DNA of 64,000 nucleotides from Methylosinus sp. C49 (lineage in GTDB: Bacteria; Pseudomonadota; Alphaproteobacteria; Rhizobiales; Beijerinckiaceae): NCBI RefSeq assembly GCF_009936375.1, contig NZ_AP022332.1, positions 3,566,501 to 3,630,500 on the forward strand, written 5' to 3'. Made by a program: the position numbers and the translations under genes. The notes under the pieces are model-generated. The model did no database searches, was not told the origin of the DNA, and saw only the letters and a list, made by a program, of their open reading frames with translations. How positions within the stretch are numbered: the first letter of the stretch is position 1; every line of letters starts with the position of its first letter. Of the stretch, positions 19,544 through 27,560 are shown in pieces.

Positions 19544-20026
19544 TCAGGCCTCGGCGAGCAGGGCGTGAATGTCGGGCTCCATCTGGCGCGGCGTGTTGGT
19601 GGCCTGGAAGCGCTTCACCACATTGCCCTTGCGGTCGATGAGGAATTTGGTGAAGTTCCACTTCACGTCTTCCGCCGGACCCGGGTCCTTCTCCTTCAGC
19701 AGCTTGTAGAGCGGGTGCTGATTGTCGCCATTCACCTCGATCTTGCTGAACAGCGGGAAGGTCACGATGAAGCGGGTGGAGCAGAAGGTCTTGATCTCCT
19801 CGTCCGTTCCCGGCTCCTGATTGCTGAACTGGTTGCAAGGGAAGCCCAGAATGACGAACCCCTTGTCGCGGTTCTCGTTCCAGATCGCCTCGAGGCCATT
19901 GTATTGCAGCGTGAAGCCGCATCGGCTCGCCACATTGACGATCAGGATCACCTTGCCGGCGTAGTCGCCGATCTTGACGGTTTCGCCGTCGATCGTGCGC
20001 GCTTCGATATCATAGAGCTCGGACAT
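19544..20026 (-). CDS. Glutathione peroxidase family protein (Cys type), copy 2
   Basis: A 160-residue peroxidase with the triad residues in NVASRCGFTLQY, GFPCNQFSN and VKWNFTKFLIDRKGNVVKRF. It is clearly related to the next gene downstream but is diverged across most of its length, so the two are old paralogues or separate acquisitions rather than a recent duplication. Both face left and could be co-transcribed. Confidence 0.93.
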   Translation of the reverse strand: MSELYDIEARTIDGETVKIGDYAGKVILIVNVASRCGFTLQYNGLEAIWNENRDKGFVILGFPCNQFSNQEPGTDEEIKTFCSTRFIVTFPLFSKIEVNGDNQHPLYKLLKEKDPGPAEDVKWNFTKFLIDRKGNVVKRFQATNTPRQMEPDIHALLAEA

Positions 20027-20152
20027 GACTGAGAAGGTCTCCGTTCTTTGCGCGGCGCCCGAGAGCGCGCGGCGCATTCTGGGCGCAGAATGGCCGCGCG
20101 CGCTTTTTTGGGCAAGCCGGGAAACGCCTAAATTCGCGGCGCCTTCGCCTCT

Positions 20153-21637
20153 TCAGGCGGCGTCGACATTCTCGTCCATCTCCTCGCCGAGCCCGTACTC
20201 CTTCATTTTGCGGTAGAGCGTCGAGCGGCCTATGCCCAGACGACGCGCAATCTCCGACATCTGACCGCGATAATGGACGAGGGCGAATTTGATGACCTCG
20301 GCCTCCAGCTCCTCGAGGCGGCGCATGTCGCCATGCGGACCGAGCAGCGCCATCACATTGGGATCGCGAATCTCGACGCGGACGATCTCCCGCTCCGGCG
20401 CGGCGCCGGGCGCGGCCGGCGCCGGGACCGGCGGGACGCGGGCGGAAAAGCCCTCCACATGGGCGGCGATCTGCGGGAACTCGTTGACCGTCAGCTCGTC
20501 GCCATCGGCCAGCACCACGGCGCGGAACACGGCGTTCTCGAGCTGGCGGACATTGCCCGGCCAGTCATAGCTGGCCAGCAGCGTCGTCGCCTCATGCGAG
20601 ATGCCGCGCAGGCGCTTGTTCTCCTCCGCCGCGAAGCGGATGGCGAAGCGGCGCGCCAGATCGCCGATATCGTCGCGGCGCGCGCGCAGCGGCGGAATGG
20701 TGATGGGGAAGACGTTGAGGCGGTAGAACAGATCCTCGCGGAACTGGCCGCGCTTCACCTGCTCGATCAGATTTTGATTCGTCGCCGAGATGAGGCGAAT
20801 ATCGACGCGCACCGGACGCTTGGAGCCGACGGGATCGATCTCGCCCTCCTGCAGGGCGCGCAGCAGCTTCACCTGCGTCTCGAGCGGCAATTCGCCGATC
20901 TCGTCGAGGAAGAGCGTGCCGCCATTGGCCTCGAGGAATTTGCCCGCATGCTTCTCGGTCGCGCCGGTGAAGGCCCCCTTCTCATGGCCGAAGAGGATGG
21001 ATTCGACGAGATTGGCCGGCAAAGCCCCGCAATTGACCGTGACGAAGGCCTTGCCGCGGCGATCCGAGCCGCCCTGAATGGCGCGCGCGACGATCTCCTT
21101 GCCGACGCCCGACTCGCCCTCGATGAGCACGGGAATATTGGAATGAGCGGCGCGCTCGCCGAGGCGAATGACGCGCGCCATCTCCTCGCTGCGCGACACG
21201 AGATCGCGGAAGGTCAGCGCGCCGTCCCGGCGGCGATTGACGCGACGCAGCTCCCCGGCGAGGGCGTCTGCGGACAGCGCATTTTTGATGGAGACCTGCA
21301 GGCGCTCGGCGCCGACCGGCTTCACGACGAAATCATGCGCGCCGGCGCGCATCGCCGAGATCACCGTCTCGATGGAGCCATTGGCGGTCTGCACGATGAC
21401 GGGCACGTCGATCTTGAGGTCGCGCAGGCGCGTCAGCACGCCCATGCCGTCGAGATCGGGCATGACGAGATCGAGAATCAGCAGATCGACCGGCGTCGCG
21501 CCATTCTGCGTCAGCCGCGCCAGCGCCTGCTCGCCGCCCTCGACAGTCTCCACCTCATAGCCGAAGCGCCGCGCCGAAGCCTCGAGCAAGCGGCGCTGGA
21601 CCGGATCGTCGTCGGCGATCAGAATCGTAGAAGTCAT
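20153..21637 (-). CDS. Sigma-54-dependent response regulator (NtrC/AtoC type)
   Basis: Activates sigma-54 promoters when phosphorylated. The 494 residues hold a receiver domain (acidic DDD near residue 10, phospho-acceptor Asp in LLILDLVMPDLDG), an AAA+ domain with Walker A GESGVGKE and the sigma-54 contact loop GAFTGA, and a C-terminal Fis-type helix-turn-helix (MSEIARRLGIGRSTLYRKMKEYGL). No histidine kinase gene is adjacent, so it is an orphan regulator whose targets cannot be inferred from position. Confidence 0.94.
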   Translation of the reverse strand: MTSTILIADDDPVQRRLLEASARRFGYEVETVEGGEQALARLTQNGATPVDLLILDLVMPDLDGMGVLTRLRDLKIDVPVIVQTANGSIETVISAMRAGAHDFVVKPVGAERLQVSIKNALSADALAGELRRVNRRRDGALTFRDLVSRSEEMARVIRLGERAAHSNIPVLIEGESGVGKEIVARAIQGGSDRRGKAFVTVNCGALPANLVESILFGHEKGAFTGATEKHAGKFLEANGGTLFLDEIGELPLETQVKLLRALQEGEIDPVGSKRPVRVDIRLISATNQNLIEQVKRGQFREDLFYRLNVFPITIPPLRARRDDIGDLARRFAIRFAAEENKRLRGISHEATTLLASYDWPGNVRQLENAVFRAVVLADGDELTVNEFPQIAAHVEGFSARVPPVPAPAAPGAAPEREIVRVEIRDPNVMALLGPHGDMRRLEELEAEVIKFALVHYRGQMSEIARRLGIGRSTLYRKMKEYGLGEEMDENVDAA

Positions 21638-21922
21638 TGATCCTCTTGAAATCTCTTAGGCCTGCGCGGCGGGGGCTCGGACGGATCGCGACGATCCGCG
21701 GCGTGCAATAGAGGATGTGGACGACGCCACCTTCCGGCCATGCTCGGAGATCAGGGTAAAGGCGTCGTTAACGTGAGCCTCGCCGTCGGGAGGAATCCAA
21801 AGGCCGGGGACGGGAAAAGCTCCTGTGCGGCTCGCGACCAGGCGGCCTGCGACTTGCATTTTTTCCGTTCCGTGCCCGATATTCGGCGAAGCGCCCTTCA
21901 TCCTCAACTCCCGGTTCGAACC

Positions 21923-23773
21923 ATGCCGCATCTTCACGCCCGCGTCCAAGGCCCCCTTCGCGACTCCGTCTCCGAGGCTCAGGCCGGCGGCCCCGGCTCC
22001 GCGCTCCCCGAATGGAATCTCGCCGACCTCTACGCCGCGCCGGATTCGCCGGCGCTGGCCGCCGACATTGCGGCGGCGGAGAAGGAGGCCTCAGCCTTCG
22101 CAGCCGAGCTGCGCGGCCGCCTGAGCGAATTGGCGGGCGGCGCGGCGGCGAGCGAGACGCTCGGCGAGGCCGTGCGGCGCTATGAGGCGCTACAGGACCT
22201 GTTGGGCCGAATCATGTCCTATGCGGGACTGATCTACGCCGGCGACACCACCGATCCGGCCCGCGCCAAATTCTATGGCGACATTCAGGACAAGATCACT
22301 GAAATCTCCACGCAATTGCTGTTCTTCCAGCTCGAGCTGAACCGTATCGACGACGCAATTCTGGACGCCGCCGCGGCGACGGCGCCGCTCGCGCATTGGA
22401 AGCCCTGGCTCGAAGATATTCGGATGGAGAAGCCCTATGAGCTCTCCGACGAGCTGGAGCGGCTCTTCCACGAAAAATCCGCCACCGGCCGCGCGGCCTG
22501 GAACCGCCTCTTCGACGAGACCATCGCCTCGCTGCGCTTCTCGATCGGCGGCAAGGAGCTGACGATCGAGCCTGCGCTCAATCTAATGCAGGATTCGCGC
22601 GAGGAGGTGCGACGCGAAGCCGCGCTCGCCGTCGGCGCGACGCTGAAGGCCAATCTGCGCACCTTCGCGCTCGTCACCAACACGCTGGCCAAGGACAAGG
22701 AGATCGGCGATCGTTGGCGCGGCTTCGAGGATGTCGCCGACTCGCGCCATCTCTCCAACCGCGTCGAGCCGGAGGTGGTCGCGGCTCTGGTGGAGAGCGT
22801 GACGAAAGCGCATCCGCGGCTCTCGCATCGCTATTACAAGCTCAAGGCCAAATGGTTCGGCAAGGAGGCGCTGGATTATTGGGACCGCAACGCGCCGCTG
22901 CCCTCCGTGCCTTCGCACAATTATAGCTGGGACGAGGCGCGCGACATCGTTCTCACCGCCTATTCGGGCTTCGCGCCGCAAATGGCGGAGATCGCCTCGC
23001 GCTTCTTCGACAAGAGCTGGATCGACGCGCCGGTGCGGCCGGGCAAGGCGCCGGGCGCCTTCGCGCATCCGACCGTGCCCTCCGCGCATCCTTATGTGCT
23101 GGTCAATTTCCAGGGCAAGACGCGCGATGTGATGACGCTGGCCCATGAGCTCGGCCATGGCGTGCATCAGGTGCTGGCCTCGCGCCAAGGCGCGCTGATG
23201 GCGCCGACGCCGCTGACGCTCGCCGAGACGGCCTCCGTCTTCGGCGAGATGCTGACCTTCCGCTCGCTATTGGCGCAAACGACCGACATCGAGAAGAAAC
23301 GCGCGCTGCTCGCCGCCAAAGTGGAGGATATGCTCAACACTGTGGTGCGGCAGATCGCCTTCTATTCCTTCGAGCGCAAGGTCCATACCGAGCGCAAGAA
23401 TGGCGAACTGACCGCCGACAAGCTCTGCGAGCTGTGGATGAGCGTGCAGAGCGACAGTCTCGGCCCGGCCATCCGGCTCGGCGAAGGCTATGAATCCTTC
23501 TGGGCCTATATTCCGCATTTCGTGCATTCGCCTTTCTATGTCTACGCCTACGCCTTCGGCGATTGTCTCGTGAACTCGCTCTATGGCGTCTATCAAAAGG
23601 CGGAGACGGGTTTCGCCGAGCGTTATTTCGGCCTGCTCGAGGCCGGCGGCGCCAAGCCCTACAATGAGCTGCTCGCGCCCTTCGGCCTGGATGCGCGCGA
23701 TCCGGCTTTTTGGGGCATAGGGCTCGAGATGATCGAGGGGCTGATCGCGGAGCTGGAGGCGATGGAGAGGTAG
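21923..23773 (+). CDS. pepF: M3-family oligoendopeptidase F
   Basis: Zinc metallopeptidase that cleaves small peptides in the cytoplasm. The 616-residue protein (start ATG at 21923, just before LPEWNLADLYA) has the HELGHGVHQ zinc motif and the family block SVFGEMLTF that supplies the third ligand. It belongs to the M3B group. Its stop lies 27 bp before the paired-TIR cassette on the same strand, so read-through transcription into that cassette is possible. Confidence 0.93.
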   Translation: MPHLHARVQGPLRDSVSEAQAGGPGSALPEWNLADLYAAPDSPALAADIAAAEKEASAFAAELRGRLSELAGGAAASETLGEAVRRYEALQDLLGRIMSYAGLIYAGDTTDPARAKFYGDIQDKITEISTQLLFFQLELNRIDDAILDAAAATAPLAHWKPWLEDIRMEKPYELSDELERLFHEKSATGRAAWNRLFDETIASLRFSIGGKELTIEPALNLMQDSREEVRREAALAVGATLKANLRTFALVTNTLAKDKEIGDRWRGFEDVADSRHLSNRVEPEVVAALVESVTKAHPRLSHRYYKLKAKWFGKEALDYWDRNAPLPSVPSHNYSWDEARDIVLTAYSGFAPQMAEIASRFFDKSWIDAPVRPGKAPGAFAHPTVPSAHPYVLVNFQGKTRDVMTLAHELGHGVHQVLASRQGALMAPTPLTLAETASVFGEMLTFRSLLAQTTDIEKKRALLAAKVEDMLNTVVRQIAFYSFERKVHTERKNGELTADKLCELWMSVQSDSLGPAIRLGEGYESFWAYIPHFVHSPFYVYAYAFGDCLVNSLYGVYQKAETGFAERYFGLLEAGGAKPYNELLAPFGLDARDPAFWGIGLEMIEGLIAELEAMER

Positions 23774-23800
23774 GTTTCATCACATTCATCGGGTGGACGC

Positions 23801-24211
23801 GTGACATATTCGATCTTCGTTTCCCACGGCTGGCATGATCGATGGGTGGCCAGACAAATGGCGCGTTCGATCTCCGATGCGGGAGGCGCGCCATTCATCG
23901 ACATATTCGACATCAAGAAGGGCGACCGTATCGAAGAACGCGTCCGCACGGGGATCGAGCACTGCGCCGAGCTGGTCGCCCTGCTCACGCCCTGGTCGGT
24001 CGGCCGCAATTGGGTCTGGACCGAGGTCGCCGCCGCCTGGGCGTTGAAAAAGCGCTTCGTCGGGGTGACCTATGGCGTGACGATCGAGGAAATCGAAAGG
24101 AATCACGGCGGGATGGCCTGTCTCGGCCCGACCAATGTCGTTGCCCTCGACGACTTCGACGCATACATTCGGGAGCTGGCCGAGCGCATCCATTCGGGAG
24201 ATCGCGAATGA
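23801..24211 (+). CDS. TIR-domain protein 1
   Basis: A stand-alone TIR domain of 136 residues starting at GTG. The fold markers are clear: strand A YSIFVSHGWHD, the BB-loop region IDIFDIKKGDRIEERV and strand-helix D segment LVALLTPWSVGRNWVWTEVAAAWA. Glu75 in NWVWTE sits where NAD-cleaving TIR proteins carry their catalytic Glu. No other domain is attached. Its stop overlaps the ATG of a second, different TIR gene (ATGA). In bacteria such proteins often act in anti-phage immunity as NADases or signal makers; which applies here is unknown. Confidence 0.85.
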   Translation: MTYSIFVSHGWHDRWVARQMARSISDAGGAPFIDIFDIKKGDRIEERVRTGIEHCAELVALLTPWSVGRNWVWTEVAAAWALKKRFVGVTYGVTIEEIERNHGGMACLGPTNVVALDDFDAYIRELAERIHSGDRE

Positions 24212-24591
24212 AGCTTTTCATTTCCTACAGCCATGGAGACGAGCCCTTCGCCCGCTCCTTGCGCGAGGGACTCGAGCGAATGGGCGTCTGCGTGATCGAT
24301 CCCGCGATCAGCACGCGCCCAGGAGATTCGCTCGGTCAAGCGCTGCGGCAGGCGATCGACGAATCCGACGCGGCGATCCTCGTCATTCCCGAGTCCGGCT
24401 CCAACGGAGCGAATTTGGCGTTTTTCGAAGCCGGCGCGGCCAAAGCGCTGGGCAAGCGGCTCTTTGTCGTCATGCCAGGCGCCGGAGACCGCGAGATGCC
24501 CTCGATCGCAGATTTCGCCATTCTCGACGCGTCGCGAAAGTCGTCCGACGAAGTCGCAAAAACACTCGTCCACGCGCTCGCAGCGGCATAG
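24208..24591 (+). CDS. TIR-domain protein 2
   Basis: A second stand-alone TIR domain, 127 residues: strand A KLFISYSHGDEPFARSL, BB-loop region ISTRPGDSLGQALRQAI, then AAILVIPESGSNGANLAFFEAGAAKALGKRLFVVM. Glu74 in LAFFEAGAA is the candidate catalytic residue. It is only weakly similar to the upstream TIR protein, so the pair is not a simple duplication. It is coupled to that gene by a 4-base overlap and is followed 9 bp later by a small coiled-coil/membrane gene. Confidence 0.84.
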   Translation: MKLFISYSHGDEPFARSLREGLERMGVCVIDPAISTRPGDSLGQALRQAIDESDAAILVIPESGSNGANLAFFEAGAAKALGKRLFVVMPGAGDREMPSIADFAILDASRKSSDEVAKTLVHALAAA

Positions 24592-24600
24592 GACCGTTCG

Positions 24601-24801
24601 ATGCGCGCGCCGACCGAAGCGATTGCGACCAAAACCGATCTGTCGGCGCTTCAGATGGAATTGCGCGCTTTTGAGCAGAAGCTCGAAGCCAAGATCGCGA
24701 CCACGGCCGCCGATTTGAAGGTCGATATTCTCCGCTGGCTGATCGTGACTCAGCTCGCCCTCGGCGGCTTCCCGTTCGCCGCGATGAAGTTCACGCGCTG
24801 A
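24601..24801 (+). CDS. Small coiled-coil protein with C-terminal membrane segment
   Basis: A 66-residue protein resembling the DUF1640/XhlA-like pattern: an N-terminal coiled coil (ATKTDLSALQMELRAFEQKLEAKIATTAADLK) followed by one membrane helix (LRWLIVTQLALGGFPFAAM) and a short basic tail. An AGGA site overlaps the end of TIR gene 2. As the third gene of the cassette it could anchor or oligomerise the TIR proteins at the membrane; that is inference. Confidence 0.65.
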   Translation: MRAPTEAIATKTDLSALQMELRAFEQKLEAKIATTAADLKVDILRWLIVTQLALGGFPFAAMKFTR

Positions 24802-24815
24802 AGCGGGAGCCGCAC

Positions 24816-24932
24816 TCACTCAACATTCTGCGCGATCCGCCATAGCACGCTTGACGGATAGAAGCGCTTTGAGAGCTCATAATCCTTCGCCGGCACGAAG
24901 GCCTTCAATTCGATCGTTTGCAAATTCGACAT
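24816..24932 (-). pseudogene. Remnant of a VOC/glyoxalase-family gene with internal deletion
   Basis: A 38-codon frame begins like an intact VOC-family gene (SNLQTIELKAFVPAKDYELSKRFY) and then jumps directly to what looks like the usual C-terminal end of such proteins (SSVLWRIAQNVE, stop). A full gene would be about 120-140 codons, so roughly 300 bp appear to be missing from the middle. It lies immediately downstream of the TIR cassette and points toward it. I read it as a deletion scar. Confidence 0.65.
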
Positions 24933-24982
24933 GAACGGCTCCCGAGAAACAGAACGCCGCGCAACATGTCACGAAACGCCGG

Positions 24983-25909
24983 TCACGTCCCGCGATCCGG
25001 CCCGCCCCACAGCCAGGCCGCGCCGCGCACGCCGCCCGAGTCGCCATGCACATTGCGCAATATGCGCGTGTCGATGGCGTCCGAGAATGCCTGCTTCTCG
25101 ACCAGATCGCGCAGGCCCTCGTAAATAAAATCGATATTGGACACGCCGCCGCCGAGCACGATGACATCCGGGTCGAGCAGATTGACGATTGCCGCCAGCG
25201 CGCGCGACAGGCGGTCGCGATAGACTTCCAGCGCATGGCGCGCCGCCGCCTCGCCCGCCGCGGCGCGCGCCGCGATCTCCTCGCCATTCGCCTCGGCGCC
25301 GCTGCGCTGGCCATAATCGAAGGCGAGCGCCGGGCCGGCGAGAAAAGTCTCCACGCAGCCGTAATGGCCGCAATAGCAGAGCCGCCCGGGAAACTCGTCC
25401 GGCGTCATCCAGGGCAGAGGCGTGTGGCCCCATTCGCCCGCCACCTTGTTGACGCCTTGCAGAACCTTGCCGTCCACGACGATGCCGCCGCCGACGCCGG
25501 TCCCCAAAATCACGCCGAAGACGCTGCGCGCGCCCGCCCCGGCGCCGTCCACGGCCTCCGACAGCGCGAAGCAATTGGCGTCGTTCTCGAGCCGCACCGG
25601 ACGCTCGAGCAGCGCCGCGAGATCCTTGTCCAGCGGTCTGCCGTTGAGCCCAGTCGTGTTGGAGTTTTTCACGAGGCCGGTGCGCGGCGAGATGACGCCC
25701 GGCGTGCCGACGCCGACGCTGCCGCGCCCGCCGATCTCGCGCTCGAGATCGAGCACGAGGCCGCCGATGGTCGCCAGAACGGCGGCGTAATCATGAGCGG
25801 GCGTCGGGGCGCGCCGACGCGCCAGCGTCTCGCCCGTAGGACCCATGGCGATCGCCTCGGTCTTGGTGCCGCCGAGATCGACGCCGATGCGGAAGGGTTC
25901 TCTTGTCAT
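24983..25909 (-). CDS. ROK-family sugar kinase
   Basis: Phosphorylates a hexose or N-acetylhexosamine with ATP. The 308-residue protein has the phosphate loop GVDLGGTKTEA, the sugar-binding block GEWGHTPL, the zinc motif CYCGHYGCVETFLAGPAL and the adenosine motif VIVLGGGVSN. The start at 25909 precedes the phosphate loop by a normal distance. Fructokinase, glucokinase and GlcNAc kinase share these motifs, so the sugar is uncertain. It stands alone. Confidence 0.9.
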   Translation of the reverse strand: MTREPFRIGVDLGGTKTEAIAMGPTGETLARRRAPTPAHDYAAVLATIGGLVLDLEREIGGRGSVGVGTPGVISPRTGLVKNSNTTGLNGRPLDKDLAALLERPVRLENDANCFALSEAVDGAGAGARSVFGVILGTGVGGGIVVDGKVLQGVNKVAGEWGHTPLPWMTPDEFPGRLCYCGHYGCVETFLAGPALAFDYGQRSGAEANGEEIAARAAAGEAAARHALEVYRDRLSRALAAIVNLLDPDVIVLGGGVSNIDFIYEGLRDLVEKQAFSDAIDTRILRNVHGDSGGVRGAAWLWGGPDRGT

Positions 25910-25954
25910 CGCCCTTCGTTCATCTATGGCGGCGGCGCGATCGGGCAGCCCCCG

Positions 25955-26740
25955 TTATTGCAGATAGGCGCGATCCAAATCGACCGCGCCCTTCAGCGTC
26001 GCGGCCGCGCCTCTGTCGATGCGCACGGAATCGAGCGACAGACCCTCGGCCTTGGTTCCCTCGAAGCGCGCGCCGGTGAGATCGGCGCCGGCGGCGTCCA
26101 CATCCTTCAGCGAGGCCTTGTCGAAGATCGCGCCCGCCGCCCGCGCATAACGCATGTCGGCGCGGGAAAGATCGGCGCCGTCGAAATGCGCGCCGTCGAG
26201 CTTGGCGGAGCGCAGAACGGCGCGCATCAGCCCCATGGATTGGTTCTTCATATCGGCGGACATATCCGCGCCGCGGAAGGAGGCGCCGCGCAGATCGGCG
26301 CCGGTGAGATCGGCGGCGAGGCGGCTCTTCGAGAAATCCGCCCCCTCGGCGCGGGTGCGCTGCAGCTGCGCTGCGAAGACATGCGCGCCGCGCAGGCTGG
26401 CGCCGGAGAGATCGGCCTCGAGCAGCCAGGCCTGATCGAGAATGGCGCCGTCGAGCTTGGCCCCGGCGAGCCGCGCCTTCACCAGCCGCGCCGCGCGCAG
26501 ATTGACGCCGGCAAGATCGAGGCCGGAGAGGTCGAGCCCGTTGAGGCTGCGCATGGAGAGATCGAGCGTCTCGCCCGGCTTCCTCGCCGCGAGGCGCGCC
26601 TCAATGTCGGCGCGCGTGAACTCGGACTGCGAATAGGCGGGCTGGGCGAGATCGACATTGCGCAGCATGTCCTGCGCCGGCGCCTCCGCAGAGGCGAGGC
26701 AGAACAGCAGCGACGCTCCGAGAAGATGCCCGCCTCTCAT
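25955..26740 (-). CDS. Secreted pentapeptide-repeat protein
   Basis: A 261-residue protein with a signal peptide (MRGGHLLGASLLFCLASAEAPAQ) followed by many A(D/N)LxG-type repeats from about residue 65 to the end (for example GLDLSGLDLAGVNLRAARL, GADLTGARFEG), predicted to fold as a right-handed quadrilateral beta helix. An N-terminal stretch DMLRNVDLAQPAYSQSEFTRADIEARL is non-repetitive. The ATG overlaps the stop of the upstream membrane HhH gene, so it is the third gene of an envelope operon. The role is unknown; periplasmic location is predicted. Confidence 0.82.
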   Translation of the reverse strand: MRGGHLLGASLLFCLASAEAPAQDMLRNVDLAQPAYSQSEFTRADIEARLAARKPGETLDLSMRSLNGLDLSGLDLAGVNLRAARLVKARLAGAKLDGAILDQAWLLEADLSGASLRGAHVFAAQLQRTRAEGADFSKSRLAADLTGADLRGASFRGADMSADMKNQSMGLMRAVLRSAKLDGAHFDGADLSRADMRYARAAGAIFDKASLKDVDAAGADLTGARFEGTKAEGLSLDSVRIDRGAAATLKGAVDLDRAYLQ

Positions 26741-27534
26741 TGCGCCTGCGCCCGCTCTGCGGCCGGAACGCTCCTGGCGGCGGCGAGTTCCTTGGCCTGC
26801 GCCACCCAGCGGCCGCGCTCGGGACGGCCGGGAACCGCGAGCGTCGCGCCGATCCAAGCGACATTCTCGGAGGACCAGCCGGCGATCTGATCGAAATGAT
26901 AGACGCCGAGCCCGTGCAGCTTCTCGACGCTCTTCGGCCCGAGGCCCTTGATCTTGGCGAGATCGTCCGGCCGGCCGCCGCGCGGTCCCGGCAGGCCTTC
27001 CGGCCGCTGACCCGGGGCCTTGCGCTCGCTTTCGGCGGGGCGCGGCGCTCCGGCGCGACGCCGCGGCTCGGCCACCGGAGCCGGCGCCTCGGTCAGCGAT
27101 GTTTCCGGCGGATCAACTGCGGCGATCGGCTCCGCGGCGACAGGAACGGGAGCCGGCGCGGCTGTCGGGCCATTCTCGACCAGAGCCGCCGCGGCGCCGC
27201 GAAGGGAAACATCCGCGAGCGGCTTTCGCTTCGCCGGCGCGGCGGGAGCGGCGGCGCCGAACAGCAGCCTGACGCCGCCGCCGAAGGGCAGGCCGATCAG
27301 ATAGGCCGTGGCGAGCAGCAGCCCCAATTCGAAGAGGAGGCCGTTGCGGCCGGGGATGGTCTGCAGATTGGCGAGCAAATAGCCGCCGACGAGCGCGAAG
27401 GCCGAGGCCACCACGACGCCATGGCCGGCGAATATCGCGCCGGCCTCTTTTTTTGTCGTCCAAAAGCCGATGACGAGCCCCAGCGCGAGCGCGGCGGCGA
27501 GCCATTGCGTGGAGGCGGCGAGCAGATAGAGCAT
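26737..27534 (-). CDS. Membrane protein with C-terminal helix-hairpin-helix domain
   Basis: A 265-residue protein. Three hydrophobic helices span residues about 5-95 (LYLLAASTQWLAAALALGLVIGFW, ASAFALVGGYLLANL, LGLLLATAYLIGLPFGGGV). An Ala/Pro-rich linker leads to a C-terminal domain (residues about 205-250) of helix-hairpin-helix type, DLAKIKGLGPKSVEKLHGLGVYHFDQIAGW, the kind described as flap-endonuclease-like without nuclease residues. The start at 27534 avoids an Arg-rich extension. It sits between a BON/OmpA gene and a pentapeptide gene, with a coupled stop/start to the latter. Confidence 0.8.
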   Translation of the reverse strand: MLYLLAASTQWLAAALALGLVIGFWTTKKEAGAIFAGHGVVVASAFALVGGYLLANLQTIPGRNGLLFELGLLLATAYLIGLPFGGGVRLLFGAAAPAAPAKRKPLADVSLRGAAAALVENGPTAAPAPVPVAAEPIAAVDPPETSLTEAPAPVAEPRRRAGAPRPAESERKAPGQRPEGLPGPRGGRPDDLAKIKGLGPKSVEKLHGLGVYHFDQIAGWSSENVAWIGATLAVPGRPERGRWVAQAKELAAARSVPAAERAQAQ

Positions 27535-27560
27535 GGGCGTTCTCCCTCGAAAGCCCCGGA

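Noticed and set aside
18866-20026. Recent tandem duplication of the glutathione peroxidase genes
   Set aside because: The two proteins agree mainly around the catalytic motifs and differ widely elsewhere, so a recent duplication is unlikely.
21656-21949. 97-codon leftward frame between the NtrC-type gene and pepF
   Set aside because: It overlaps the pepF start, has no good ribosome site and no recognisable domain; the spacer is better read as promoter region.
21923-24801. PepF as part of the TIR system (protease-activated immunity)
   Set aside because: PepF is a widespread housekeeping peptidase with full motifs; its 27-bp distance to the TIR genes shows possible co-transcription but nothing more.
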